Notes: generated from the letters alone by a model not told the origin. A stretch of DNA of 64,000 nucleotides from Castellaniella hirudinis_A (GCF_047468865.1 NZ_JBLGTV010000010.1:1-64000), one strand, 5' to 3'. Positions 55,581 through 62,806 are shown, numbered from the stretch's first letter. Translations and numbers: made by a program.

Positions 55581-55672
55581 GTATTCCTCAAGTCGTTGCT
55601 CTTCTGTGTTCTCTGGGCGTTGCATTAGCGGGGAGATGGAGCGCGACCCATCATACGCAAGCAGCCATACCA

Positions 55673-56224
55673 CTACAGGCTGGCTTTCAGATCGGCCAAA
55701 GTGGTCATCAAGGTCATGGGGTCGAGCGCAGAGGGTTCGAAGCCGATACACTCGTAGAAAACCTTGGCTTCTGGAGAAAGCGCGTGCACCAACATGCCAC
55801 GAATACCGATGGCATCAGCAGCCTGAATGACACGACGACCAGCGTCTTGCACCAGCGCCCTGCCAAAACCCCGACCCTGCAAGGATTGATCAACGGCCAG
55901 CCTGCGAAGAACCACCACTGGAATCGGGTCAGGCATATTGCGGCGAAAGCGGCCAGAAGCCTCGGCGCTGATGACCGCACTTGAGGCCAGCGCGTGCATG
56001 TCCAGGCGGGCCAGGAAAGCAGTATATGCCTCCTGGTCGGCAGCGATGACAGCCTGATCCAGCAACGCTTCCTCGGCCGCTGCACGCGCGGCTTCCAGTA
56101 CGAAATCCGTGCGGTTCTTGCCCCGTACCTTGGCGGCACGATCAATCAAGCTACGCTCTTCAGGTTTGATGCGGATATTCAGTGTTTCACGCTTGGCAGG
56201 CGAGACACCCAATACAGTGGACAT
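55673..56224 (-). CDS. Fused TacA (DUF1778) antitoxin - TacT (GNAT) toxin remnant
   Basis: 183 residues in one frame. Residues 1-75 are a DUF1778/TacA antitoxin (KRETLNIRIKPEERSLIDRA RHH part, then TDFVLEAARAAAEEALLD to FLARLD). From about residue 77 it switches to the middle and end of a TacT-type GNAT toxin (ALASSAVISAEASGRFRRNM, then the acetyl-CoA loop QGRGFGRAL and VFYECIGFEPSALDPMTLM). The antitoxin's neutralising C-terminus and the toxin's first 65 or so residues are missing, consistent with an in-frame deletion joining two adjacent genes near 55996-56000. AGGAGA precedes the ATG. Normal TacT acetylates aminoacyl-tRNA; activity of the fusion is doubtful. Confidence 0.8.
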   Translation of the reverse strand: MSTVLGVSPAKRETLNIRIKPEERSLIDRAAKVRGKNRTDFVLEAARAAAEEALLDQAVIAADQEAYTAFLARLDMHALASSAVISAEASGRFRRNMPDPIPVVVLRRLAVDQSLQGRGFGRALVQDAGRRVIQAADAIGIRGMLVHALSPEAKVFYECIGFEPSALDPMTLMTTLADLKASL

Positions 56225-56634
56225 GGCCAATCTCCTGTGATTAGGCGAGTTTTGGCATTTCGTACTGTCGATGTCATTACACTGCCTGGGCAGTAGGACA
56301 CGATACACCTGCGGTGGCCCGTAGTTGGCGAAGAGATCAGCGCGGTGGATGAACGCCCTGCAAGCTCAACATCCTGTCCGCGCAGGCAGCGCCAGCCGCT
56401 GAATGAGCCGACTGAATGATGGCTCCCTTCTGATGCTGAAACCCCATGAATAGAGCCTACGCCGACACTGTCCGCCTGCTGGTCGTTGCATCTGTGTTCG
56501 ACACCAGCCTATCAGATAAAGGACAGCGGCCCATGACGGGGTAATCATCCCTTTAAAACGCTGTCATGAAAACGGCGACATAGATCCCACCTTCATCCGT
56601 TGGGCAAGCTCCGTGGGGCACGGCAAAAAGATGA
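56225..56634. other. Intergenic, probably decayed DNA
   Basis: 410 bp without a supported gene. At 56256-56265 is CATTTCGTAC, a half-site like those seen in operators of DUF1778 antitoxins, 32 bp above the fused TA start. Short open frames elsewhere (for example 56366-56548, minus) show no recognisable protein. The base composition drops below that of the flanking core genes. Confidence 0.4.
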
Positions 56635-57159
56635 GAACGGTTCGAGCAGACCCCCTACTCGGTTCTTATCTATTCGATTTATAAGGCACTGAACGATGTG
56701 TACGGGTTCTATGCCGCCTACGTCGCAGAACTGGTGGATGACGACGAACTGGATCTGATGAACACATCGGCATGCAATATCTTTTCATGCCTGATGGATC
56801 TAGCCGCCTGCAAAGTAGAAATAGACGAACAGTTCGCGCCGAACGCTCGCAGCTTCAAACGCCAGGTTCTACATGACTATGAAGATTGGCTTTCCCTCGC
56901 CAAGGACAAGGCCTTTCGCGCGGGTATCCCTCTGCGCGCAGAACTTCTGCGCTTGGTCTACGATTCAGGAGATGAACTAGGGTCTGCTGCCGAAACAGAA
57001 AGCCTCGGGTTCGATTCTTCACGCCTTCATCCAGACATATACATGAATGAATTACTCATTGGGATGCGGACTATTCATCAAGTTCTGCCAGCCATCATGA
57101 AAAAGCTCGAAATCTACGATGAATTCCAGCTTGACACATCAGAACTGCGAATCAGATAA
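56635..57159 (+). pseudogene. Unknown ORF, apparently 5'-truncated, AT-richer than neighbours
   Basis: An open frame runs from just after a stop at 56632-56634 to the stop at 57159. The protein-like sequence begins well before the first usable start (GTG 56698): YSVLIYSIYKALNDVYGFYA, then AAYVAELVDDDELDL, NIFSCLMDLAACKVEIDEQF and PAIMKKLEIYDEF. It is acidic, helical and cytoplasmic. The 153-residue form from GTG lacks a ribosome-binding site. I recognise no family; it resembles accessory-element or defence genes only in composition and location, between a TA relic and a tRNA gene. Confidence 0.5.
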
Positions 57160-57264
57160 GCCGACACACTGCGGAGCAAATACCCAGCGGTAGAGCCAAC
57201 TGTTTCTGGTGAATGCCGAGCCACGAAAAAAGCCCAGATCAGATCCTGAACCTGTCTTGAATTC

Positions 57265-57338
57265 TGGAGCGGGTGATGGGAATCGAACCCACGCTTGAGG
57301 CTTGGGAAGCCGCCGTTCTACCATTGAACTACACCCGC
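57265..57338 (-). tRNA. tRNA-Gly (anticodon CCC)
   Basis: 74 nt on the minus strand with encoded CCA. Acceptor GCGGGTG/CACCCGC pairs fully, the D-arm is GTTC..GAAC, the anticodon loop TTCCCAA gives anticodon CCC for GGG codons, and the T-arm is GTGGG-TTCGATT-CCCAT. The anticodon stem GCGGC/GCCTC has one C:U mismatch (second pair). The sequence otherwise follows proteobacterial tRNA-Gly(CCC). Its 3' end faces the eroded accessory strip at 55.3-57.2 kb. Confidence 0.95.
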
Positions 57339-57351
57339 ACTGCGCAATTTA

Positions 57352-57379
57352 TTGATGCGCAAGGATTTGTGGGTAAAAT
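57352..57379 (+). promoter_or_regulatory. Candidate promoter of trmB-pip-thiS
   Basis: TTGATG (57352-57357) and TAAAAT (57374-57379) are 16 bp apart, 42 bp before the trmB TTG start and just beyond the divergent tRNA-Gly gene. Confidence 0.5.
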
Positions 57380-57421
57380 CAAACCCTGCAAACCTGTTGA
57401 AGCTCTGTAGTTTACACTATT

Positions 57422-58174
57422 TTGAATCCACTCAAATCCCCCCCACTCGTCGTCACGGCGCAATCGCCTTCGGGCAGCACGCACATCCGCAGTTTCGTCC
57501 ATCGCCGCGCCCACATCACGCCCAGCCAGGAACAAGCCCTTGCCCACTGGCTGCCGCGCTGGTCCATTGCCTACCAGAACAGCCTGTTGGATTTGGCGGC
57601 GGCCTTTGGACGGCCCGCACCGACTATCCTGGAAATTGGCTTCGGCATGGGAGAAACCACCCAGCAGATCGCCCAGGCGCGGCCTGGCGATAATTTTCTG
57701 GGGGTCGAAGTGTTCAATGCGGGCGTGGGCGCCTTGCTGAAGCGCATCCACGAAAACGAACTGGACAATATCCGCATCATCCAGCACGATGCCGTGGAAG
57801 TGCTGCGCGACATGATCGCACCGGGGTCTTTGGCCGGCGCGCATATTTATTTCCCCGACCCCTGGCCCAAAAAACGCCATCACAAGCGCCGCCTGATCCA
57901 GCCGCCCTTTATCCAGCTGCTGGCCAGCCGGCTGGCACCCGGGGCGTACCTCCACTGCGCCACCGATTGGCAGCACTATGCCGAGCAGATGCTGGATGTC
58001 CTGTCCGGCGAACCGGCGCTGCAAAACACCTGCGCGGGCTATGCGCCCCGCCCGGACTACCGCCCCCTGACAAAATTCGAAAACCGGGGCCTGCGCCTGG
58101 GCCACGGGGTCTGGGATCTGATTTTCACGCGCCGCCCCGAAACCGCCGGCGCACTTGACACAAAGGCAGATTAA
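57422..58174 (+). CDS. trmB: tRNA (guanine-N7-)-methyltransferase TrmB
   Basis: 250-residue SAM-dependent enzyme making m7G46 in tRNAs. Family motifs: RRAHITPSQEQAL, the SAM loop LEIGFGMGETTQQIA, NFLGVEVFNAGVGALLKRI, and the signature YFPDPWPKKRHHKRRLIQ with catalytic and tRNA-binding residues, ending TKFENRGLRLGHGVWDL. The frame starts at TTG 57422. Its stop overlaps the next gene's ATG (TAATG), so trmB and pip are coupled. Confidence 0.95.
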   Translation: MNPLKSPPLVVTAQSPSGSTHIRSFVHRRAHITPSQEQALAHWLPRWSIAYQNSLLDLAAAFGRPAPTILEIGFGMGETTQQIAQARPGDNFLGVEVFNAGVGALLKRIHENELDNIRIIQHDAVEVLRDMIAPGSLAGAHIYFPDPWPKKRHHKRRLIQPPFIQLLASRLAPGAYLHCATDWQHYAEQMLDVLSGEPALQNTCAGYAPRPDYRPLTKFENRGLRLGHGVWDLIFTRRPETAGALDTKAD

Positions 58175-59106
58175 TGTATCCAGAAATTCAACCTTATGCC
58201 CAGGGCCACCTGGATGCCGGACATGGCCACCGCGTGTACTGGGAACTGTGCGGCAACCCCGAAGGCACACCCGCCGTGTTCCTGCATGGCGGGCCGGGCG
58301 CAGGGTGCTCCCCCGCCCACCGTCGGGTGTTCGACCCCAGCCGCTACAACGTCCTGCTGTTCGACCAGCGCGGCTGCGGACGCTCCACCCCATCGGCCTG
58401 CCTGGAACACAATACCACCTGGGATCTGGTAGCCGACATCGAGCGCCTGCGCACCGAAGTCCTGAAAGCGGAAAAAATGGTGGTGTTCGGCGGATCCTGG
58501 GGATCCACCCTGGCCCTGGCTTATGCCGAAACCCATCCCCGGCAGGTGCGCGCCTTGATTGTGCGCGGCATCTTCCTGCTGCGCCAGGCCGAACTGCGCT
58601 GGTTCTACCAGGAAGGCGCCTCATGGCTGTTCCCCGACATCTGGGAAGACTACCTGGCCCCCATCCCCGAAGCCGAGCGCGACGACCTGATTGCCGCCTA
58701 TCACCATCGCTTGACAGGCGACGACCCCCAGGCCCAGCTGCAGGCCGCCCACGCCTGGACTCAATGGGAAAGCCAAACCATCAGCCTGCTGCCCAACCCG
58801 GAGCACATCCAGGCCCACGCCGCCGACCAGGCGGCCCTGGCCTTTGCCCGCATCGAGAACCACTATTTCGTGAACAAAGGCTTCATGGAAGAAGGCCAAC
58901 TGCTGCGCGATGCGCACAAGCTGGCCGATATCCCCGGCGTCATCGTGCAGGGCCGCTACGATGCCTGCACGCCGGCGCGTTCGGCCTGGGATCTGCACCG
59001 CGCCTGGCCCCAGGCCGATTTCCACATGATCCCCGACGCCGGCCACGCCTTCGACGAGCCCGGCATCCTGAAGCAACTGCTGGCCGCCACCGACCGCTTC
59101 GCCTGA
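58174..59106 (+). CDS. pip: Proline iminopeptidase
   Basis: 310-residue alpha/beta-hydrolase (peptidase S33) removing N-terminal proline. Anchors: HGGPGAGCSPAHRRVFDPSRY (oxyanion HGGPG), LFDQRGCGRSTP, the nucleophile in FGGSWGSTLALAYA, and the Asp/His pair in GRYDACTPARSAWDL and DAGHAFDEPG. A cap domain lies between. One-base overlap with trmB; thiS follows 12 bp later. Confidence 0.93.
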   Translation: MYPEIQPYAQGHLDAGHGHRVYWELCGNPEGTPAVFLHGGPGAGCSPAHRRVFDPSRYNVLLFDQRGCGRSTPSACLEHNTTWDLVADIERLRTEVLKAEKMVVFGGSWGSTLALAYAETHPRQVRALIVRGIFLLRQAELRWFYQEGASWLFPDIWEDYLAPIPEAERDDLIAAYHHRLTGDDPQAQLQAAHAWTQWESQTISLLPNPEHIQAHAADQAALAFARIENHYFVNKGFMEEGQLLRDAHKLADIPGVIVQGRYDACTPARSAWDLHRAWPQADFHMIPDAGHAFDEPGILKQLLAATDRFA

Positions 59107-59118
59107 CCGAGACCCGCC

Positions 59119-59325
59119 ATGAGCCTGACCATTCAATTAAACGGCCACGCCACCCCGCTGGACAATGTCCGCACAGTGCAAGACCTGGTGATCCACCTGG
59201 GCTACCAGGATAAGCGCATCGCCGTGGAACGCAACGGCGACATCGTGCCGCGCAGCCAGCATGCCACCACCCCGCTGGCCGACAACGACCACCTGGAAAT
59301 CGTCATCGCCGTGGGCGGTGGATGA
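59119..59325 (+). CDS. thiS: Sulfur carrier protein ThiS
   Basis: 68-residue ubiquitin-like sulfur carrier for thiazole synthesis. It has the MSLTIQLNGHATPL beta-grasp start, KRIAVERNGDIVPRSQ, and the essential C-terminal diglycine (IVIAVGGG) that is thiocarboxylated. The usual partner thiG does not follow; instead a terminator hairpin and an 81-bp repeat array occupy the next 340 bp. Confidence 0.93.
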   Translation: MSLTIQLNGHATPLDNVRTVQDLVIHLGYQDKRIAVERNGDIVPRSQHATTPLADNDHLEIVIAVGGG

Positions 59326-59335
59326 GATCGGACAG

Positions 59336-59359
59336 AAAAGGGTCCCTGCGGACCCTTTT
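59336..59359 (+). terminator. Terminator hairpin of the trmB-pip-thiS unit
   Basis: Perfect 10-bp stem AAAAGGGTCC (59336-59345) / GGACCCTTTT (59350-59359) with loop CTGC, 10 bp after thiS. The right arm ends in four T. The hairpin occupies exactly the first 24 bp of copy 1 of the 81-bp repeat; later copies keep only the right arm well. Confidence 0.75.
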
Positions 59360-59674
59360 CTGCCGATCGAATCCGAGCCGCTTGCAAGCGGCGAGGTGGA
59401 GAGATGCCCCACCCCAAGACAAGTCCCTGCGGACCCTTTTCTGCCGATCGAATCCGAGCCGCCTGCAGGCGGCGAGGTGGAGGGATGCCACAAACCAAGA
59501 CAAGCCCCTGCGGACCCTTGTCTGCCGATCGAATCCGAGCCGCCTGCAAGCGGCGAGGTGGGGAGATGCCCCACCCCAAGACAAGTCCCTGCGAACCCTT
59601 TCCCGCCGATCGAACTCGAGCCGCCTGCAAGCGACGAGGTGGAGGGATGTCCCCCCAAGACAACCCCTGCGACA
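59336..59674. repeat. 81-bp tandem repeat array, four copies plus a partial fifth
   Basis: Copies: 59336-59416, 59417-59497, 59498-59578 (each 81 bp), 59579-59657 (79 bp), partial 59658-59674. Each unit has (A)AGACAAG-CCCTGCGGACCC, TGCCGATCGAATCCGAGCC, and a second dyad that is GCCGCTTGCAAGCGGC in copy 1 and GCCGCCTGCAGGCGGC in copy 2 (paired changes keep the palindrome), imperfect in copies 3 and 4, then GCGAGGTGGAGGGATGCC. There are no unique spacers, so this is not CRISPR. 81 bp equals 27 codons: several frames are open through the array, one continuing into bfr. Confidence 0.95.
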
Positions 59675-59685
59675 TGGCATACTAT
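59657..59685 (+). promoter_or_regulatory. Candidate bfr promoter at the array edge
   Basis: AAGACA (59657-59662) lies at the junction of copy 4 and the partial fifth copy and TACTAT (59680-59685) just after it, with a 17-bp spacer, 29 bp before bfr. The -35 is a moderate match only. Confidence 0.4.
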
Positions 59686-59713
59686 CCCCATCCTCCCTTT
59701 TGAGAGCATTCCC

Positions 59714-60178
59714 ATGAAAGGCCACCCCGAAGTTCTCGACTACCTGATCCGCCAGCTGCGCGACGAACTCGCGGCGCGCGACCAGTATTTCATCCATTCG
59801 CGCCGCTACCAGGACATGGGCCTGAACAAGCTGTTCACGCGCAACGACCACGAAATGCAGGAAGAAACCCAGCACGCCGACAGTCTGCTGCAGCGCATCC
59901 TGATGCTGGAAGGCGAGCCCGATATGCGGCCCAGCGCCTTTACCCCCCGCGCCGATGTGCCGGGCATGCTGCGCGCCGATCTGGATCTGGAATACGAGGT
60001 GCGCGCATCCTTGCGCCAGGGCATCGCCCTGTGTGAAAAACACGGGGATTTCGTCAGCCGCGACCTGTTGCTGCTGCAGCTGAAAGACACCGAGTCCGAC
60101 CACGCCTACTGGCTGGAACAACAGCTCGGCCTGATCGAAAGCATGGGCCTGCAAAACTATCTGCAGACCCAAACCTGA
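59714..60178 (+). CDS. bfr: Bacterioferritin-type ferritin lacking the heme-ligand methionine
   Basis: 154-residue 24-mer iron-storage subunit. It aligns without gaps to E. coli Bfr over the first 70 residues. Ferroxidase residues Glu18, Glu51 and His54 are present, as is the later DTESDHAYW pair (equivalents of Glu127 and His130). Position 52, the inter-subunit heme ligand Met in Bfr, is Thr. It should therefore oxidise and store iron but not bind heme as a homodimer; some bacteria pair such a subunit with a heme-binding one. The start MKGHPEVLDYL is standard, although the frame is open upstream through the repeat array to 59261. Confidence 0.93.
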   Translation: MKGHPEVLDYLIRQLRDELAARDQYFIHSRRYQDMGLNKLFTRNDHEMQEETQHADSLLQRILMLEGEPDMRPSAFTPRADVPGMLRADLDLEYEVRASLRQGIALCEKHGDFVSRDLLLLQLKDTESDHAYWLEQQLGLIESMGLQNYLQTQT

Positions 60179-60180
60179 CC

Positions 60181-60220
60181 CCCGCGACACGCGGGCGGCG
60201 GGTCTTTAACGGAACCCGCC
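60181..60220. terminator. Possible convergent bfr/ffh terminator hairpins
   Basis: CCCGCG (60181-60186) / CGCGGG (60190-60195), and GGCGGGT (60197-60203) / ACCCGCC (60214-60220) spanning the ffh stop at 60206. Stable stems but only a weak TCTTT tract, so factor-independent action is uncertain. Confidence 0.45.
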
Positions 60221-61621
60221 GCGCCCCAGCCCGGCCAGCCCTTTCATCCCGCCCATGGCGCGCATCATCTTGGCCATGCCGCCTTTTTTCATCTGCTTCA
60301 TCATGCCCTGCATTTGCTCGAACTGCTTCAGCAAGCGGTTGACTTCCTGGACGGGCACGCCGGAGCCCGCCGCGATGCGGCGCTTGCGCGACGCCTTGAT
60401 GAGTTCGGGCTTGGCGCGTTCCTGGGGGGTCATCGAGTTCAGGATGCCTTCGGTGCGGGCCAGCTGCTTTTCGGCCTGGCCGCCCTGCACCTGGGCCGCA
60501 GCCTGGGCAAACTGGGCGGGCAGTTTTTCCAGCAGCGACCCCATGTCGCCCAGCTTTTTCACCTGCTGAAGCTGGTCTCGAAAATCGTTCAGATCGAAGC
60601 GGTCGCCCGATTTCAGGCGGGCCGCCAGCTTTTGCGCTTCGGCGATGTCGATGTTTTTCTGGGCCTGCTCGACCAGGGAAACGATATCGCCCATGCCCAG
60701 GATGCGCTGGGCCATGCGTTCGGGATGGAAAGGCTCCAGGCCGTCCAGTTTTTCGGAAATACCCACGAACTTAAGCGGCTTGCCCGTCACCTGGCGCACG
60801 GACAGGGCGGCCCCGCCCCGGGCATCGCCATCCAGCTTGGTCATGACCACGCCGGTCAGCGGCAGGGCGTCGGAAAATGCGCGGGCGACGTTGACCGCAT
60901 CCTGGCCCTGCATGGCATCCACCACGAACAGGGTTTCGATGGGGGTCAGCAGGCCGTGCAGCGCGCGGATTTCATCCATCATGGCCTGGTCGATGCCCAA
61001 GCGGCCCGCCGTGTCGACGATCAACACATCATAGTGATGACGCCGGGCGTGATCCAGCGCATCGCGGGCGATATCCTGGGGCTTCTGGTCGGTGCGGGTG
61101 GGCAGAAAATCCACCCCCACCTGGGCCGCCACGGTTTTCAGCTGGTCAATGGCGGCTGGCCGGTAGACGTCGGCACTGACCACCAGCACCTTCTTGCGGC
61201 TGGTCTTGCGCCCGTGCTGGACATGATTGCCTTCGGACAGCCATTTGGCCAGCTTGCCCGTGGTGGTGGTTTTCCCGGCCCCTTGCAGGCCCGCCATCAA
61301 GATGACCGCCGGCGGCTGCGCGGCCAGGGAGAGCTCGCCCGCCTCGGCGCCCAGGTCGCCGCCCATCAGGCGAGTGAGTTCTTTGTGCACCACGCCCACC
61401 AGCGCCTGCCCGGGGTTCAAGCTGCCGACGACTTCCTGCCCCAGGGCGGCCTCTTTGACGCGGCCCACGAATTCGCGCACCACGGGCAGGGCCACGTCGG
61501 CCTCCAGCAGGGCCAGACGAACCTCGCGCAGCATGTCCTGCGTATTGGATTCGGTCAGGCGGGCCTCGCCGCGCATCGTCTTGACGATGCGCGACAGACG
61601 GGAAGTGAGGTTATCGAGCAT
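60206..61621 (-). CDS. ffh: Signal recognition particle protein Ffh
   Basis: 471-residue SRP GTPase. The N domain begins MLDNLTSRLSRIVKTMRGEA. G domain motifs: MAGLQGAGKTTTTGKLA (G1), DTAGRLG (G3), TKLDGDARGG (G4). The methionine-rich M domain (from about 320) has the RNA-binding SGVPVQEVNRLLKQFEQM and ends KKGGMAKMMRAMGGMKG. It binds 4.5S RNA and signal sequences for FtsY-dependent targeting. Start 61621 gives the standard N-terminus. Divergent from a ypjD-like gene, the same pairing as in E. coli. Confidence 0.97.
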   Translation of the reverse strand: MLDNLTSRLSRIVKTMRGEARLTESNTQDMLREVRLALLEADVALPVVREFVGRVKEAALGQEVVGSLNPGQALVGVVHKELTRLMGGDLGAEAGELSLAAQPPAVILMAGLQGAGKTTTTGKLAKWLSEGNHVQHGRKTSRKKVLVVSADVYRPAAIDQLKTVAAQVGVDFLPTRTDQKPQDIARDALDHARRHHYDVLIVDTAGRLGIDQAMMDEIRALHGLLTPIETLFVVDAMQGQDAVNVARAFSDALPLTGVVMTKLDGDARGGAALSVRQVTGKPLKFVGISEKLDGLEPFHPERMAQRILGMGDIVSLVEQAQKNIDIAEAQKLAARLKSGDRFDLNDFRDQLQQVKKLGDMGSLLEKLPAQFAQAAAQVQGGQAEKQLARTEGILNSMTPQERAKPELIKASRKRRIAAGSGVPVQEVNRLLKQFEQMQGMMKQMKKGGMAKMMRAMGGMKGLAGLGRGGFR

Positions 61622-61713
61622 GGCGGATTTCCACAAAACTGGTTGATCTGCCGGGTAGCGCATAAAATGGAGGCTTTGAGGGCGCACGCCGTGCGCCGGA
61701 CACCGACAGGACT

Positions 61714-62565
61714 ATGTCAGTCAGCATTGTATTTCACTTGCTTGCCGCGCTGGCCTATGCCATGCTGGGCTTGGCGCTATGGCGCCCCATCGCGCGCGCG
61801 CAAGCGTTGCACCCCAGCGGCATGATCGGCCGCGGCTGCCTGCTGGGGGCGATTGCGCTGCAGGGCATCGGCCTGGCCAGCGCCGTGATCGTGCCCTCCG
61901 GCCTGACCCTGGGCTGGGCCTTGGCCCTGTCCACCGCCATGTGGCTGGGCATGATTGTCTTCTGGGTCGAGAACTTCCTGCTGCGCCTGGACAGCCTGCT
62001 GCTGGTTCTGCTGCCCGCCGCCGCCGTCATCAGCCTGCTGGCGGGCATTTTCCCGCAGGGACACCTGGTGCCGCACGCCAACAGCGATGCCTTGCGCATC
62101 CATCTGCTGATCGCCATGATGGCCTACGGCCTGATGACCGTCGCCGCCCTGCACGCCATGCTGATGACGGTGCTCGACCGCCACCTGCACCGCCCCATCG
62201 AAACCGAAGCCCAGCAAAGCCTGCTGGGCCGCGCCATGGACGCCATGCCCCCCCTGCTGACCCTGGAGCAGCTGCTGTTCCGCCTGATCGGCATCGGTTT
62301 CGTGATCCTCACCCTGACCGTGGCCACGGGGATTCATGTCTCGCTGCATCTCGGCGGCCGGGCCCTGCCAATGGATCACAAAACCGTGTTCACGCTGCTG
62401 TCCTGGGGCACGTTCGGGGTGCTGCTGGCCGGGCGGCGCATCCAGGGCTGGCGCGGGCGTATCGCCCTGCGCTGGACGCTGGCGGGCTTCGCATTCTTGC
62501 TGCTGTCCTACTCAGGCAGCCGCTTCGTCCTGGAAGTCATCCTCCAAAGAGGCACCCTTGGGTAA
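61714..62565 (+). CDS. YpjD-like inner-membrane protein (CcsA/CcmC-type fold)
   Basis: 283-residue membrane protein with about eight TM helices and the cytochrome c assembly-like core. The tryptophan-poor central region has HLLIAMMAYGLMTVAALHAM, and later TLEQLLFRLIGIGFVILTLT and MDHKTVFTLLSWGTFGVLLAGR. The family resembles heme-handling CcsA proteins; E. coli YpjD/CorE was implicated in metal-ion resistance, but the role remains vague. Partner position beside ffh is conserved. The next gene's TTG start lies 8 bp inside its 3' end. Confidence 0.88.
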   Translation: MSVSIVFHLLAALAYAMLGLALWRPIARAQALHPSGMIGRGCLLGAIALQGIGLASAVIVPSGLTLGWALALSTAMWLGMIVFWVENFLLRLDSLLLVLLPAAAVISLLAGIFPQGHLVPHANSDALRIHLLIAMMAYGLMTVAALHAMLMTVLDRHLHRPIETEAQQSLLGRAMDAMPPLLTLEQLLFRLIGIGFVILTLTVATGIHVSLHLGGRALPMDHKTVFTLLSWGTFGVLLAGRRIQGWRGRIALRWTLAGFAFLLLSYSGSRFVLEVILQRGTLG

Positions 62566-62806
62566 ATTTCTGCTGTGGGCGGTCATCATCCTGGTCGTCC
62601 TGATTGTTTCCCGCGTCCTGAGCCACCAAAAAGCCCAGGCGCGCCAGGCCGACGCCCGGCGCCGGGACGTCACGTCCCGCGAGGCGGCGGAGTCCATGGT
62701 GCGCTGCGCCCATTGCCGGATTTTCCTGCCGCGCTCCGAAGCCTACATGAGCCAGGGCAAAACCTGGTGCAGCGCCGAACACGCCCGTCTGGGGCTGCGC
62801 AAATAA
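62558..62806 (+). CDS. PP0621-family small membrane-anchored zinc-ribbon-like protein
   Basis: 82 residues: one N-terminal TM helix (FLLWAVIILVVLIVSRVL), a charged linker, and a C-terminal cysteine motif MVRCAHCRIFLPRSEAYMSQGKTWCSAEH that could bind zinc through Cys and His. The start is TTG 62558 with AGAGG just upstream, overlapping the ypjD-like gene by 8 bp; no ATG fits. Its stop overlaps ampD's ATG (TAATG). The family is common in gamma/betaproteobacteria; function unknown. Confidence 0.82.
   Translation: MGKFLLWAVIILVVLIVSRVLSHQKAQARQADARRRDVTSREAAESMVRCAHCRIFLPRSEAYMSQGKTWCSAEHARLGLRK

Noticed and set aside
56366..56548. 60-codon minus-strand ORF in the decayed strip
   Set aside because: Arginine/tryptophan-rich with no family resemblance or start signal; probably chance.
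57352..57420. Clear promoter for the minus-strand tRNA-Gly
   Set aside because: Only weak hexamers (TTTACC and CAATAA on the minus strand) could be paired; not enough to annotate.
59336..59674. CRISPR array
   Set aside because: Units are contiguous 81-bp repeats with no unique spacers, and no cas genes are nearby.
59137..59715. 192-codon minus-strand repeat protein over the 81-bp array
   Set aside because: The periodic frame is open because the unit is 27 codons long; other frames are equally open, there is no RBS, and it overlaps thiS antisense. Kept only as a possibility in the findings.
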